A DNA stretch of 64,000 bases from contig NC_066596.1 of NCBI RefSeq assembly GCF_905475345.1, forward strand, positions 6,877,001-6,941,000. Direction: 5' to 3'. Shown here in pieces: positions 48,348 through 59,481 of the stretch; within the stretch, counting starts at the first letter, position 1; each line of letters begins with the position of its first letter. The notes under the pieces were generated by a model that made no database searches, had not been told where the DNA came from, and worked only from the letters and a program-made list of their open reading frames with translations. Origin of the DNA: Vespula vulgaris. Its lineage: Eukaryota; Arthropoda; Insecta; Hymenoptera; Vespidae. The position numbers were made by a program, and so were the translations under genes.

Positions 48348-49028
48348 ATGCGTATAGATTTCTATGACACATTAACGTTTCGAATACGCAGAAGTAACAA
48401 GTGTCAGTAATAGATATTATCTTTCTTTGAAAATCGAATATTCGATTATATACATTTTATAACGAGACGATAGACGATCAAAGCTCCACTTTGACCACTC
48501 TTCTGAATAGAATAAATAAATATAACATCGAGCTTCCAAACTTTATCGGAATCATAATATCGATACAAAAGAGGCCAAACGGTTTATGTATTCCATAAAC
48601 GATAATACTTTTTATTTTTCTGAAACTATCGACTTCGGTCGAGGTTGCTGGGCCGAATTGTCCAATAAAGCGGTTCTACACATGTAGCTACTTACGTGGA
48701 AAGGAAAATCGATGAAAGCGTGTACCGGAGAGCTTCGAGAAAGTAAGGGATAAGTGGGTGGGCCAAACGTGGGCACGGAAAAATTTTCTTTTGACGAAAC
48801 GAAGGATGTAGAACGTAACGAAATCGTTGAAAATACCTGGAGAAAACGTCGAGTGCTCTGGCAGATTGCCATTGTCGCCGGGACAATTCAATCGCGAAGT
48901 TAGCTCGTTCCCTATAGAAATCACATAATGTGCGGTTACCCAACTTTGCTCCTCTCTCGTCCCCTTCTAACCTCCTCCTCTCTCTCTCTCGCTCTCTTAC
49001 TCTCATCATCCTTCTTCCTCTTAACCGA

Positions 49029-49069
<41 letters not shown>
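49029..49069. repeat. (CGT)n trinucleotide array, 41 bp
   Basis: Uninterrupted CGT/TCG units. It yields poly-Val, poly-Arg or poly-Asp in the frames across it. Confidence 0.95.
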
Positions 49070-49070
<1 letters not shown>

Positions 49071-49172
49071 GCATGGTCCTTCTACGAAAATATCTTTCAC
49101 TCTCTCTCTCTCTCACTCTGTCTCCTATTCCAGTATATTCCCTTCCTTCTTTGTCTCTGTCTATTTCCCTTT

Positions 49173-49177
<5 letters not shown>

Positions 49178-49216
<39 letters not shown>
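49178..49216. repeat. (CT)n microsatellite, 39 bp
   Basis: Perfect CT array following CT-rich DNA that begins at 49091. Confidence 0.95.
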
Positions 49217-49219
<3 letters not shown>

Positions 49220-49324
49220 CATACACACACTCTGCCAACTATCTCGTGGGAGCTAACAAATCAAAAACACCCCCAAAGAGCCACCCGGGACGCCTCGACC
49301 CCGACTCACCGTCGCAAACTCGCG

Positions 49325-49830
49325 AAAGGGGCTAAATTAAAACGCATCGCGGGACGTGGCTGCATCGAATTTATGTCAGCCGGCATGTTCGACATACGAA
49401 ACTACCAAAACTGCGTATTTATTATATACGAATCAACGGGGAACGAATTCTTTACTCTTTTTCGTTCTTCTTTTCCCTCCCATAAGCTCCAAAAAAAAAA
49501 AAGAAAAAAGGAAGAAAAAAAGCATTCGAACTATAACGAACGATAAATTATTTATCGGGATTACTGAATAGAAATCTTCCGATAACAAAACAAAATGCTC
49601 GATCCATTTCGGACATAAAAATTCGATCGAATTATTTGCAAACTAATTTTCGGAACCTGTATAACGTCCTTCATTGCGGCCGTGAGGAATTTCATAATAT
49701 ACGCGCTACCTTTCTGTGCAAGCAACGCGTTCCGAGATACCGTGAAAATAATCCACGGACGAGTCTCCTAATTCCAAGTTGGTCAGTTTGTAATTAGTTG
49801 AAATTTCGACGCGAGCGTCCAACGAAATGG
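49325..49830. other. Two complex islands, possible regulatory elements
   Basis: 49330-49400 contains GCTAAATTAAAACGC and AATTTATGTCAGCCGGC segments; 49660-49830 contains TTCATAATATACGCG and TTTGTAATTAGTTG. Both are repeat-free and separated by AT-rich DNA with an A-run at 49490-49520. Homeodomain-type cores are visible; function is inferred. Confidence 0.18.
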
Positions 49831-49863
49831 TGACCCTTTGAAACGTATGAAAACTCAGAGTGA

Positions 49864-49897
49864 ATAGTAAAATAGGAGAAATAGTAAAATAGGAGAA
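49864..49897. repeat. 17-bp perfect tandem duplication
   Basis: ATAGTAAAATAGGAGAA occurs twice head to tail at 49864-49880 and 49881-49897. Confidence 0.93.
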
Positions 49898-50622
49898 AAA
49901 GGAAAGGGGAATGCAAGGGACACTGTTATCGACTCCGAACCTTCTGCGGTAAGCATTCTGCAGAAACGTTTAATTAACAGCTCGACGATTCGACCACTTT
50001 TTACGAAAGTTAATACGAACGGTATTAATATCAAAGATTTAAATCGATTGTTCCCTGATTCGCAAAACATTAAATACTGTAAGCAGTCCCAGAGAGAATG
50101 ACGCGAACGAAATCACTTACCAATATTTATAGTTGCGTTTATATATATCTCTGAAATATACCGGCGTGGGAGTATTTTAAACAAACGGAGTATTCAAGAG
50201 CAGTATTATATAAAGGCATTAACAGTTAAATCGTGTAAACTCTTTAGAAGCTATACCGTGAAACATTGAGGACTCATTCGTGTTTAAAAATCGTTCCAAA
50301 TTCTTGGATGTGTACCGACTGTAAATTTGCATCGGTGCTAATTTCAAAAACCGGTCGACCTCGCAAAGAGAAATACGATATATAAACATAGCGGAAAATT
50401 CTCTTAATCATAATCATTTATCGATACGATATTAAAATACAGTCGATCAGAAAATCAAGTTGGATAAAAGAATCATGGTCGATTTCCAAGCTAGTTAGGA
50501 ATAATAGATCTAATAAAGTTTTAACAAAGAATAATAGATTTAACAACGTTCACCGACGTAATAATTCATTGATTCATTAATTTTTCAACGATCATACGAA
50601 CGTTATTACTTTCTTGGAGAAA

Positions 50623-50660
<38 letters not shown>

Positions 50661-51640
50661 GAGACTCTTCGAAAATGTACAATGCGTATCTACCAGAAAG
50701 GAACTATCGCTTCTAATAAAAACTTACTCCTATCATCCACGACATTTAGAGAAAAACTTGGAGAGAATAAGTCTTAAGATACCATCCGGAAGGAGTCTTT
50801 GGGGAGTCGCACCGACCGTATCTTTCTTCGTTGTTCGTCGAAATGTGTGCCACCGGTATGAAAAAAGAAAAAAAAAGTTGAAAAAGAAAAAGGGAGAAGA
50901 AAGTAGAGATTCCGTGAGTACCCGTCCAATTAAGCGAGCCTAACGCGCTGAGGATAGAAGACAGCGAGAAGATGGGTGGAGGAGTTTGGGGTGGGGACAA
51001 AATGGGAACGTAGAAAGACTGAACAAAGAGTGAAGAAAGGAAGAGGAAGGTGGGGGAGAAGTGCAGTAAGAGAAAAACACGAAAAAAATGCGTGCAGCCT
51101 AGAAAAGAGAAACGGATGGAGAACAAGAACTAAGAAACGTAAGAAAAAGTAAAAGAAGAAAAAGAAGAAGAAAAAGAAGAAGAAGAAGAGAATGCAAGTT
51201 TCGTAGCTGGAGATCTGCAGAGTGGCCAGTGTAGAGATAGAAGACACTGTTTGACTGAAGCAGGTGTTTAATTTAGCGGTACTTGGCAGCACACAGCAAT
51301 GCTGTAAACGCGAAGGAAGATATCGCGAGTAGTAGTGGTAAGGACGGTAGTGGTGGTGGTCGCTCGTTGGTAGAGTGTATCATGGAAGAAGAAGAACGAA
51401 GAGAGAGAGGAGAGAGAGAGAAGGACTAACGATTGGAAGAAAGGTGAGGGAGGCGAAGAGAGAAGGAAGGGAGAGAGAAGAGGAAGAGAAGGGAGAAGAG
51501 GAAAGGGTGAGGTGAGCTCTTGGCTTTAGCGTGCAGAGTCTGCCTACTCATGGTAATTAAATGCCAGGCAATTTACAGGGCATGCATTTGCTGAAGGCCG
51601 AAGGAAGGAGCTCGACTCCTACGAGCGAAGAGAGCTTTAC
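49898..51640. other. Non-coding stretch, purine-rich in its second half
   Basis: Unique AT-rich DNA to 50600, (AT)n at 50625, A/G-rich DNA at 50858-50910, 51010-51110 and 51140-51190, and further purine-rich DNA at 51388-51510. The complex segment at 51530-51620 has TGGTAATTAAATGCCAGG and GGGCATGCATTTGC and could be a small regulatory island. No gene is supported. Confidence 0.55.
50625..50659. repeat. (AT)n microsatellite, 35 bp
   Basis: Perfect AT array. Confidence 0.94.
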
Positions 51641-51646
51641 TCGCAT

Positions 51647-51719
51647 TCTCTCTCTTTCTCTCTCTCTCTCTCTCTATCTGTCTATCTCTATCATCTCTCT
51701 CTCTCTCTCTCTCTCTCTT
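51647..51719. repeat. Interrupted (CT)n array
   Basis: CT units interrupted by TTT, ATCTG and ATCTCTATCA, with a final perfect run of about 25 bp. Confidence 0.92.
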
Positions 51720-53512
51720 ACTTGTTTCTAACTACCGTCGCACTCCCGAAGCAAGCTCAATACAGCAAACTCGCTTTGGCTCGACGCCTAACCGAAAGCT
51801 GACGCCGATGAAGGTACTAGTATGGCCGTCCACGCGTTCCTTATACACGAGCAGCGTCCAAGATACGCATGACTCTGTCGTCCTGTAACTTATCCATCCA
51901 TCCTCTCTCAGCTTCCGCCGTTCTCATCTACAACCTATCCTGTAAATACCCAATGCTCTTCCCCGTTGCGATTAATCTAACGCAATTTACCTTTACCAGA
52001 TTTACCTACCCGCCACAGCGGACTACGGACTTTGTATATAACGTTTACCGTCTACGTTGCATCAACCTTTGAATTAATAAAATGATAACCGGCGATGATC
52101 GTTTCCCTTTGCCGAAAGGTATCATCTTCTGTCCTTAATTTTATTCGATGCGCGTCAACGCGAATGAGAAATACATTGCACGTTCCACCCTTATTATTCC
52201 GAATCCGTTTCGCAACATTTCCCTCGACTTTTTTGCCGTATAAAGTCGGATACCAAGTCCGTGATAAAATTTTAATTAGATATTCATGGAATGTCTTTCT
52301 TATTGAAACAACTGGACGAGCGAGTTTATTTGATTTTCCCCTGGCACGCTACCGACACGCCAACACTTACCACGCAACTCTATTAGGATCGTACGTTAGC
52401 CCTTTCTTCCTAACTTCTCTCTCTCTCTCCCTCTTCTTCCTTTCTCGGTAGTTTCATCGATGCATACATATGTACGTTTCCCACGTTGCAAGTAAATACA
52501 CGATAAGGAACTTCCCCTGTAAAAGTTTTATTGACGCGCTCAAAAGAGGATCTATCAATGATTGATCGAACGGGAAACTATCGCGATATAGATGCCCTTA
52601 CGAGGACGAGAACGAAGGAAGGAAAAAGAGAAGGACCGATATACAAAATACGATGGGAGAAAAACGAGTGTAAAAGTATCGACAGATTTTAATAGAACCC
52701 ATAAACGGCCATTACTATTCTTATCTCGACATTATCGCGCACTTCGATCGATCGAAAGCACTTTCTTCGAGTCCGTGTCACTTGCACGGAGAAAAGAGAA
52801 AATGAGTGATGGACTCGACAAAATTCTTTCTACCCAACACACCGACGACGACGACGACGACAACGACGATGATTCTCGAACATTGCACTCGAACGCGTCG
52901 CTTTATCGTGATATAAAAAAAAAGAAATAAAAATGAAAATAAAAATAAAAAAAAAAAGGAAAAGTATTCTCGACTTTTCCAGACTGGATTCGAACCAACT
53001 TGGTAGCAAGTTTCCGATCTACGTTGAACGAATCTCCTTTCCCCTCCTCGATTTCTTCCCATCGTTGCTATCCCCCTATCCCCTCCCGATCCCTCCTTTT
53101 TCCCTTTCCAACCAAGAAGACTTATCTCCGCCATTACCTTCGGATAACTTTTCGAGACTCCTAGACGCGAGTTTGAGGCGGAAGCTTCCACGATAACACG
53201 CACGGCGAAGCTACCTTCGCACGTTCCATACCTAGGTGTAAAACGCGTGGAAACGCTGACAACGTATTTTCGAACGTATTTTAGAAAATTTATCATTCGC
53301 TTTAACGAAAATTATTACATTCCTTTACGACAATGATTATTACTATTATTCTCTCTCTATTATTCTTCTCTTTCCAAACTCCTCGTGAAAAGCACGCTTA
53401 CCGTGCAAAACCGTGCGAAGAAGATAAAGAAATAAAAAGAGGCAGGACTCGCTTTAAGGTTTAGAGGTTAATACACGTTATCGCACATTTTCCCTAAGAA
53501 ATGATATCGAGC
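51720..53512. other. Non-coding stretch
   Basis: Unique DNA, GC-richer at 51730-51870, a short (CT)n at 52417-52431, a (CGA)n run at 52843-52869 and an A-rich tract at 52914-52960. Frames at 52095-52451 and 52592-52930 are of normal length for chance and unrecognised. Confidence 0.58.
52843..52869. repeat. (CGA)n array with CAA interruption
   Basis: CGA units with one CAA interruption; gives poly-Asp on the plus strand. Confidence 0.9.
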
Positions 53513-53540
53513 TTTTATATAAGGAATTTTATATAAGGAA
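53513..53540. repeat. 14-bp perfect tandem duplication
   Basis: TTTTATATAAGGAA occurs twice head to tail at 53513-53526 and 53527-53540. Confidence 0.94.
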
Positions 53541-53678
53541 TACATATATAAATATATATATATATATATGCGTGCGTGTATGTGTTTATGTCTGTATTTA
53601 TACGTAGTAGGTACTATCGAAACGATTTCGACGATTAAACTACTTACACCTATACGTCGTGAATGCGTAGGGTGAGAG

Positions 53679-53727
53679 GGAAGGAAGGAAGGAAGGAAGG
53701 AAGGAAGGAAGGAAGGAAGGAAGGAAG
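53679..53727. repeat. (GGAA)12 tetranucleotide array
   Basis: Twelve perfect GGAA units. GGAA arrays can be bound by ETS proteins; nothing shows that here. The minus-strand frame gives Phe-Leu-Pro-Ser repeats. Confidence 0.95.
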
Positions 53728-54557
53728 CAATGCTTACTCCCGTAACCACCTATGCATGGCGAAGGAAATCGATTTAAAACGCGTATTCGAGCAAATCTTC
53801 CATTTATAATGCCTTCCCTTTAACCGCCTTCTTCCTTTTCGATTACGACTTAAGTAGATAATACCATTTACATAACACATCAAATCAATTTCTTCTTACC
53901 CCCTGATCTACATTCATTCGAAAATTTATATCAATTTCATATTATGCGTTCTCGATCGTTTAACTTCGTTTAAGTCGCGACTATGAAAAAAACAAATCTG
54001 TTAATAGAAATGGAAGAAATCGATAATCGATATCGATAAAGATTAACAATATCGTATAGTTTGAAATACTTTCGAAATCGTTTTTTGTTAATTGCCATCG
54101 GATTAATTCGTAAATAGCTAATAATACGTTTCGATCTTGAAAGAACGTAATTACGTGTTGGATCCGACGACGATAAACAACCACGATTTCCAATTCGATA
54201 AAATCGCCATCGTCCAAACCACCGACGTGGTTTTCCGCATCAAAGCGGAAAAAGAAGGGGATGGAGGAGAGGATGCGAGAGAGAAAAGATAAGCGTACTA
54301 TAGCGAGGTTTAGAGAATGGGGGAAGGTGAAAAAGGGAAGATAGAGAAAGAGAGAAATGGAGGAATAAAGAGAGAAATAAAAAGAGGGAAAAAGAGAAAC
54401 GGTGTTAGCAACGCCCTAAAATTCGATACCGCTCAGTGAGCGTAACGAAACTGACGAAAGCGGATGGACGGTGTGCATTTTTCCGTTGGACGAATTCTTT
54501 CCCCTTCCTCCTAGTTTCCTGAAAGCGAAACTTTTATCTCGTTTTCACTCGGCCTCA
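53728..54557. other. Non-coding stretch
   Basis: AT-rich unique DNA to 54240, then G/A-rich DNA at 54250-54400. Nothing gene-like. Confidence 0.6.
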
Positions 54558-54584
54558 ACGACAACGATGACGACGGCGACGACG

Positions 54585-54635
<51 letters not shown>

Positions 54636-54654
54636 ATCGTGACGGTGACGACGA
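54558..54654. repeat. 97-bp (CGA)n-rich trinucleotide array
   Basis: CGA units with TGA, CGG, CGT and CAA variants at both ends and a perfect core of about 12 units at 54588-54624. It is the longest CpG-bearing microsatellite of the window. Frames give poly-Thr or poly-Val. Confidence 0.95.
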
Positions 54655-55496
54655 AAAAGAGGGAAAGCGTGGCACACGTTATCCTTTTTTCCGGCGCGTA
54701 GTCAGCGAGAGAAAGAAAAAGGGAAAATAAAAATAAGAACAAAAAGAAAGGAAAAAAAAGAAGAAGAGAATATTTTCACATAATAAAGCTTCATCCATGA
54801 CGGATTCCACGGCATTTCGCCAACGCACAATGCGCCTACTCGTCCGACGAGAAGCTTTTTTCGACCATTCGACAAATTCTCGATACTTCCACTACGTCGA
54901 GCACGAATTCATCGACGCGTGCTATTGACGACGTTTAGTTATCGTCATATCACGGAACGATATTTCTTATCTGATATAAAAAAATAAATAAATAAATAAA
55001 AAGATTTTTCTAATTCCTCTTTATTATATATCAATGATGTAATATATCTTTGCTAAGGACCGAGCAAAGATCATTACTCCACGAGAGAGATCTCATCTCC
55101 ACGATTCGGTATTAATATACAACGTATCAAATATCGTCGGCCTTTATATTAATTATAATTAATAAGATGAGATGATCTTGACGAATATTACGTTTCTCGT
55201 ATCGTATTATTTTAATAATAGATTTAATAATAGAACGAGGTATCGCATTGCATTCACCGTATTAAATATTTTTTTTTTTCTTTTTTCTTTTCATATTCCC
55301 TTCGCAAGAGCTTCTGAAAATAGCTTGGTCAGTCCGAGCACCAGCAGCAAACAATGCTCTTTCTCCTTTCTATTTCCTGGCCAAAAATGCGAGGCGAGCT
55401 GTTGCCGATTAAAATGACTCGTACAACGTAACAAAGTTAGCCGTAGTTTGAATAGAACCCCAACGCTGCTCGCGTGTCAGCATTTTCCAGAGTGAC
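54655..55496. other. Non-coding stretch
   Basis: A/G-rich DNA to 54770, then AT-rich unique sequence with an (AAAT)n run at 54978-55003. No gene supported. Confidence 0.6.
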
Positions 55497-55521
55497 ACGC
55501 GACGCGACGCGACGCGACGCG
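55497..55521. repeat. (ACGCG)5 pentanucleotide repeat
   Basis: Five perfect ACGCG units with two CpG per unit, in an otherwise complex stretch. Confidence 0.93.
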
Positions 55522-58217
55522 TCCTCTCCTCACCGCCTCTCCCTCCCACTCTCCCACCCATTCTCTCTCTCTTTCGTCTCGAAGCGATTGAAAAGAGCCA
55601 AACGCGCGTCGAACGTGTCTCGTTCCGTGTCGATAATGTTCGTTTTCTACGGAAGTCTATTCGATTTCTCTAACGCGAGAAATTTCGTGTCGGAGTATTG
55701 AAACAGATGTTTCGGAAATGAAAAAAAAAAGAGGAAGAGGAAGAGAAAGAGAAAAACGAAAGAAGCAAAATGATATGTTAACGACAAAAAGTAAGCCGTT
55801 GTGCGAAGAATCGCACGGTGTTTAAAAGGAAAAACCATGAGAAAAGGTTGGTAAATACTTTCTCGTCTTCGCAAAAACCGACTCGCGTAAAAGGTAAAAG
55901 GATATCTCGAAGGATTGCCGGTGTCGTTTCTCTTAAACGTCAACGGCAGAAACCGTTGAAAAGTTGAACGGTTTCTATCTTCTAAACGAACCAACTCGAA
56001 AGATAATAATCGTGGTGGAAGTTAAATTTCTCATGAAATTGCGTAGCTTCGTTGAAAATCGCCTGGCAAATTTTTCATTGAAAACTTTCAACCACTTCTT
56101 TATCATTTTTATTGGGTCCTTGGTTAAGATGGAAAAAATAAAAAAAAAGGAAACAAAAGTCTTCTTGTCGATACATAATTTAAATTGCTCCGTACGTAAA
56201 TATAAATGAAGATACATAGAACATGGATGATTCGATTTAAAGCGAAAATTTGCTAATTACCCGAGAGGCAATATCGTGCGATCTACACTCAAACCTTACT
56301 ACGGTTTCTTTGGGTTGAAGCTCGTAGATACGTGTGCAAGTACGTACTTCCATGTAGTCGTCAAAATCGTCTGACGTTGTAAGAGAAACACGCCGGGAAT
56401 ATGGTACGCCTCGCGAGCACGAAAGTTCATGCCTTTGTTGTGCTTTATCGATTTTCTCGAATGTAACATCCACCGCCGAACGTGTAAGAGAGCAAACGAT
56501 CACGGCTGCTCTTAGCGATTTTCGTAACAAGATTTTATGGGTTTTCTTTCCCGAGAGTTTAACGCGTCAACCGTTGTTCTCCGATCGCATCTTGTTTGAC
56601 ATCGTTTTCGAAGAAAATTCGTTTTGAAGATTTCCTCGGATAAATTTCGGTAGTCGATAATGCCCCCGTCGACGTTACTTTGCGCCGCGACAAAAGGTCG
56701 AGGTCGAGGTCAAGGTCGAGCACGAGATTCGGGCAAACTTGGAAGGCCGCGCACGCAGACACGTATCGGCCAGGGTGCTGATTGCACCAAAGGCCAAACC
56801 ACGCTCGCCAATTTCGCTTCCCTTTTCGTATCATTTTTCGTGGCGTACGTCCTTCGTAGATACGCCCACGCAAGAACCTGGATTCCATTCGCAAGGAACA
56901 GGAACCAATTTGCCGCAGTCACTGCGGCGAGAAACGCTAAGCTGTGGCGCATTCTACGAATTTTATTATAACTCCTAATCGCTGTCTCGCGTTTAGTACA
57001 AATCCTGCCTTACAATTACGGGAAAATAAAACGTTACGATTATCTTACTCCGATCATTTCTCGTTTCAATCACGAACGTTTATTTCTTCCTGAGTTAAGG
57101 ACTATATACGTGTTTTATTTAACAGTCATTATATTTCTATTATCGGTCCTACGATAAGGTCACAAGGTGAAGGATCAACTTTTTCGATTTTATCCTTCCG
57201 ACCTAGATCCTCTTTCCACACTTCGAAAGCTTTAAAACTTGGAGGTCTTAAGATCGCGATAAAGACGTCCGGCAATTTTGAAGATCTCCAATTTCGAGAG
57301 AATACCGCTCGAGATCCGACTAAAAGCTCGTAAGAGTAACTATCGTAATACCGTTTTATCTCGAGGGAAGGTACAAAGGGATAGTGCCGACGACTTTCGA
57401 TATTCGAGAAGATATAGATAAATGGCGCAAAAATGGTTAGGATCGATGGATCGAAACGACTGTTTGCCAGAATTCCGTGAAAGTTCGTCGATATCGAAGA
57501 TCCGATCGATATCTATCGACGATTACCCATCTCCTTGCGATTTTTTTTCTCGAATAAAGAAAAAGACTTTTTTTACTCGAAACGAAGCCTACGGAGGTCA
57601 AATAGTTCGATCTTCGCATCTCATCCGCATTCAACCGCAGAACAATCCCCTTTTAAGCCGCAAGAGTAGCGAAGTGGCGGCCACTCGAACGAGGAATGTT
57701 CCAGTAACGCACTCGATGTACGTAACAAGGGGAGGAACGGAGGGGCGAGTGCAACAGAACGATATCACTACTTGTCTCTCTCTCTCTCTCTCTCCTCGTG
57801 TTCTCAGTAAACGAGTATTCTCGAAGCAAGAGGCGTGCCTGAAACCCTGTCCAGGATATCCGTCGGAGATCAGTCTCATTCGTTATTCGTGGATTAGAAT
57901 CTTGAGTTCCTTGTCGACCGTTAATTCGACGATGATTAAGTTCTCGGTACGTCGATAATTACGCAAGCGCGAACTAGGAGAATAGAGAAGTGGTAGCCTC
58001 CAGTTACGAAACGTTATATCCTCGCTAACCGTAAACGCGAGAGAAATACCTAAGTCGAGAGCCTTTATTCATCTACGAACTTTCATTTATTTTCTTTATT
58101 CTTTTCTTGATCTCTTTGTTTCTTTTTTTCACGATTCGTTCGAGCACGGTTATTAATAATTGTGTAGACGAAAAAATATAACGCGGAAGAAAACAAGGGG
58201 TAAAGGAAGGAAGAGGA
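55522..58217. other. Non-coding stretch, mostly unique sequence
   Basis: Includes an A/G run at 55719-55760, a GGTCGA-type hexamer run at 56695-56720 (GGTCGAGGTCGAGGTCAAGG) and a (TC)n run at 57776-57794. The 178-codon plus-strand frame at 57422-57958 is the longest frame not dominated by a repeat, but has no signal peptide, domain or codon pattern I can recognise. No gene is called. Confidence 0.55.
56695..56720. repeat. GGTCGA hexamer repeat
   Basis: About four copies of AGGTCG/AGGTCA in tandem. On paper it also forms adjacent AGGTCA-like half-sites, but perfect tandem order suggests a short repeat. Confidence 0.8.
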
Positions 58218-58266
58218 AGAGAGAGAGAGAGAGAGAGAGAGAGATAGGTAGGTAGGTGGGTAGGTA
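58218..58266. repeat. Compound (AG)n(TAGG)n microsatellite
   Basis: A 27-bp AG array passes into TAGG units to 58266. Confidence 0.92.
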
Positions 58267-58508
58267 TGACCGAGATGAAAGAGGATAAGCGTGCGGCGCT
58301 GTTATCAAGAACCGCAGCGCACGAATATTAAACTCGCTGAGAAACGAGAAATCTGTGCTTGTATTGGTGTTGCACGGCTCTTATTCATTCTCTCCATCTC
58401 TCTCTTTTCTCTCTAGCAAGCGTTCAGCTAGTCTAGAACGTCCTCTTCCTGGCTAAAGGGAGTAAAACACACAGAGCCTAGTTTACACGCGGGCTTGTAA
58501 AAGCTACA

Positions 58509-58563
58509 CTCTCTCTCTCCCTCTCTCTCTCTCTCTCCCTCTCTCCCTCTCTCTCTCTCTCTC
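58509..58563. repeat. (CT)n array with CCC interruptions
   Basis: 55 bp of CT units interrupted three times by CC. Confidence 0.93.
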
Positions 58564-58745
58564 GTATACCCCGCTCGTATACGGGCCTTAAGTCGGCCCG
58601 GCCCCTCAAAACGTTCCGCGATCGAAGGTAACGCCGAGTTTGCCCGCGAGGAAATTAATTGACGCGGTGAAATTAACGACGGCGTACGAGCGCCCTCTTT
58701 CAAGCGTTTTGTTGCTTTCATCGTACGGTCGCGTGATTGCTATGC
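58564..58745. promoter_or_regulatory. Candidate regulatory island, CpG-rich
   Basis: Contains two CTCGTATAC direct copies (58561-58569 and 58574-58582), an inverted pair CGGGCC at 58582-58587 with GGCCCG at 58595-58600 around a seven-base loop, and GAAATTAATTGACGCGG with a second GAAATTAAC about 20 bp later (about 58649-58677). The TAATTG and ATTAA cores suit homeodomain proteins. Function is inferred. Confidence 0.27.
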
Positions 58746-59161
58746 TACGCCAGCTTCTTTCTAATCGACATCGTCGTTTTTTACCAGGGTCTTAATCCGT
58801 CCTTTTCTATTTGTCCTCCTTTCTTTTCACGAATAAAAGTTTCCGCGGTTCATCCTTCTTGATTAACGATTCCCTAGTCTTTTCAAGAAAAGAAAAAGAA
58901 AGAAAGAAAGGAGATAAGAAAGAAAGAAAACGGATTTTCGCCATGCAAAATAATAAAAGAATAGAAAAAAAAATTATTTAGCATAAAGTTTTATTTTGTG
59001 AGGGACAAGCGACGACCGTACGTCGTCGTATTCGCGTAATCGAGCGAGGAACGAAGAAATTTAACTCGCTTGAATTTTTCGTAAGACTCTGAGAGAACTT
59101 TTCGACGGGAAATTGATGAACACGAGAGAAAGAGAAAAAGAGTGAGGGAGAAAGGGGAAGG

Positions 59162-59197
<36 letters not shown>

Positions 59198-59460
59198 AAA
59201 GAAAGAAAAAAAATAGGAGAAGCCGTGGATGCCTTTGGGTCTCTTTAAGTAAGAACAGAAATTTCGTAGTTTCTGGATGCACTTGAGCTCATTGCTCCTC
59301 CCGATGACATTATTAAAAAAAGACAAAGCGTTCCTTTTCCTTTAAAGGAGAGTAGAAGGGAGAAAAAGCTACTTCCTCGACAAGGAGTTGTTCCGCGTAA
59401 TTTTATAAGACCGCAATCTACGAGACGAGAACGAGGAAGACCGAGAAGGAAAAAGAGGAG
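58746..59460. other. Non-coding stretch
   Basis: A/G-rich DNA at 58888-58930, AT-rich DNA to 59000, GA-rich DNA at 59121-59192 including a 28-bp (GA)n, and unique sequence. No gene supported. Confidence 0.6.
59165..59192. repeat. (GA)n microsatellite
   Basis: 28-bp GA array. Confidence 0.93.
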
Positions 59461-59462
59461 GA

Positions 59463-59481
59463 GGGGAGGGGAGGGGAGGGG
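59463..59481 (+). other. G-quadruplex motif, four GGGG runs
   Basis: Four runs of four G separated by single A bases. This satisfies the standard quadruplex pattern with the shortest loops and long runs, a class known to fold stably in vitro. It is also a (GAGGG)n short tandem repeat, so it may exist through slippage alone. Confidence 0.9.

Larger units (their letters stand above)
47027..48920. other. Non-coding stretch
   Basis: GC-richer unique DNA at 47040-47280, A/G-rich DNA at 47290-47360, short (GA)n at 47571-47585, the palindrome cluster at 47661-47688, AT-rich DNA at 47810-48120 and a TA/GT-rich segment at 48236-48350. No gene is supported. Confidence 0.58.

Noticed and set aside
52986..52996. 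GGTTCGAATCC on the minus strand, a perfect tRNA B-box-like sequence
   Set aside because: No A box at the expected distance and no complementary acceptor stem flank it; a tRNA gene or recognisable tRNA-derived element is not supported.
53679..53727. GGAA array as a functional ETS enhancer
   Set aside because: The array is real, but GGAA microsatellite enhancers are documented mainly in a human tumour-fusion setting; nothing here supports such a role in an insect.
57422..57958. 178-codon plus-strand frame, longest without heavy repeat content
   Set aside because: A frame of this length is about what chance gives in 64 kb on two strands of CpG-rich DNA. It has no recognisable domain or signal peptide, and its middle crosses a CT tract that yields Ser-Leu repeats.
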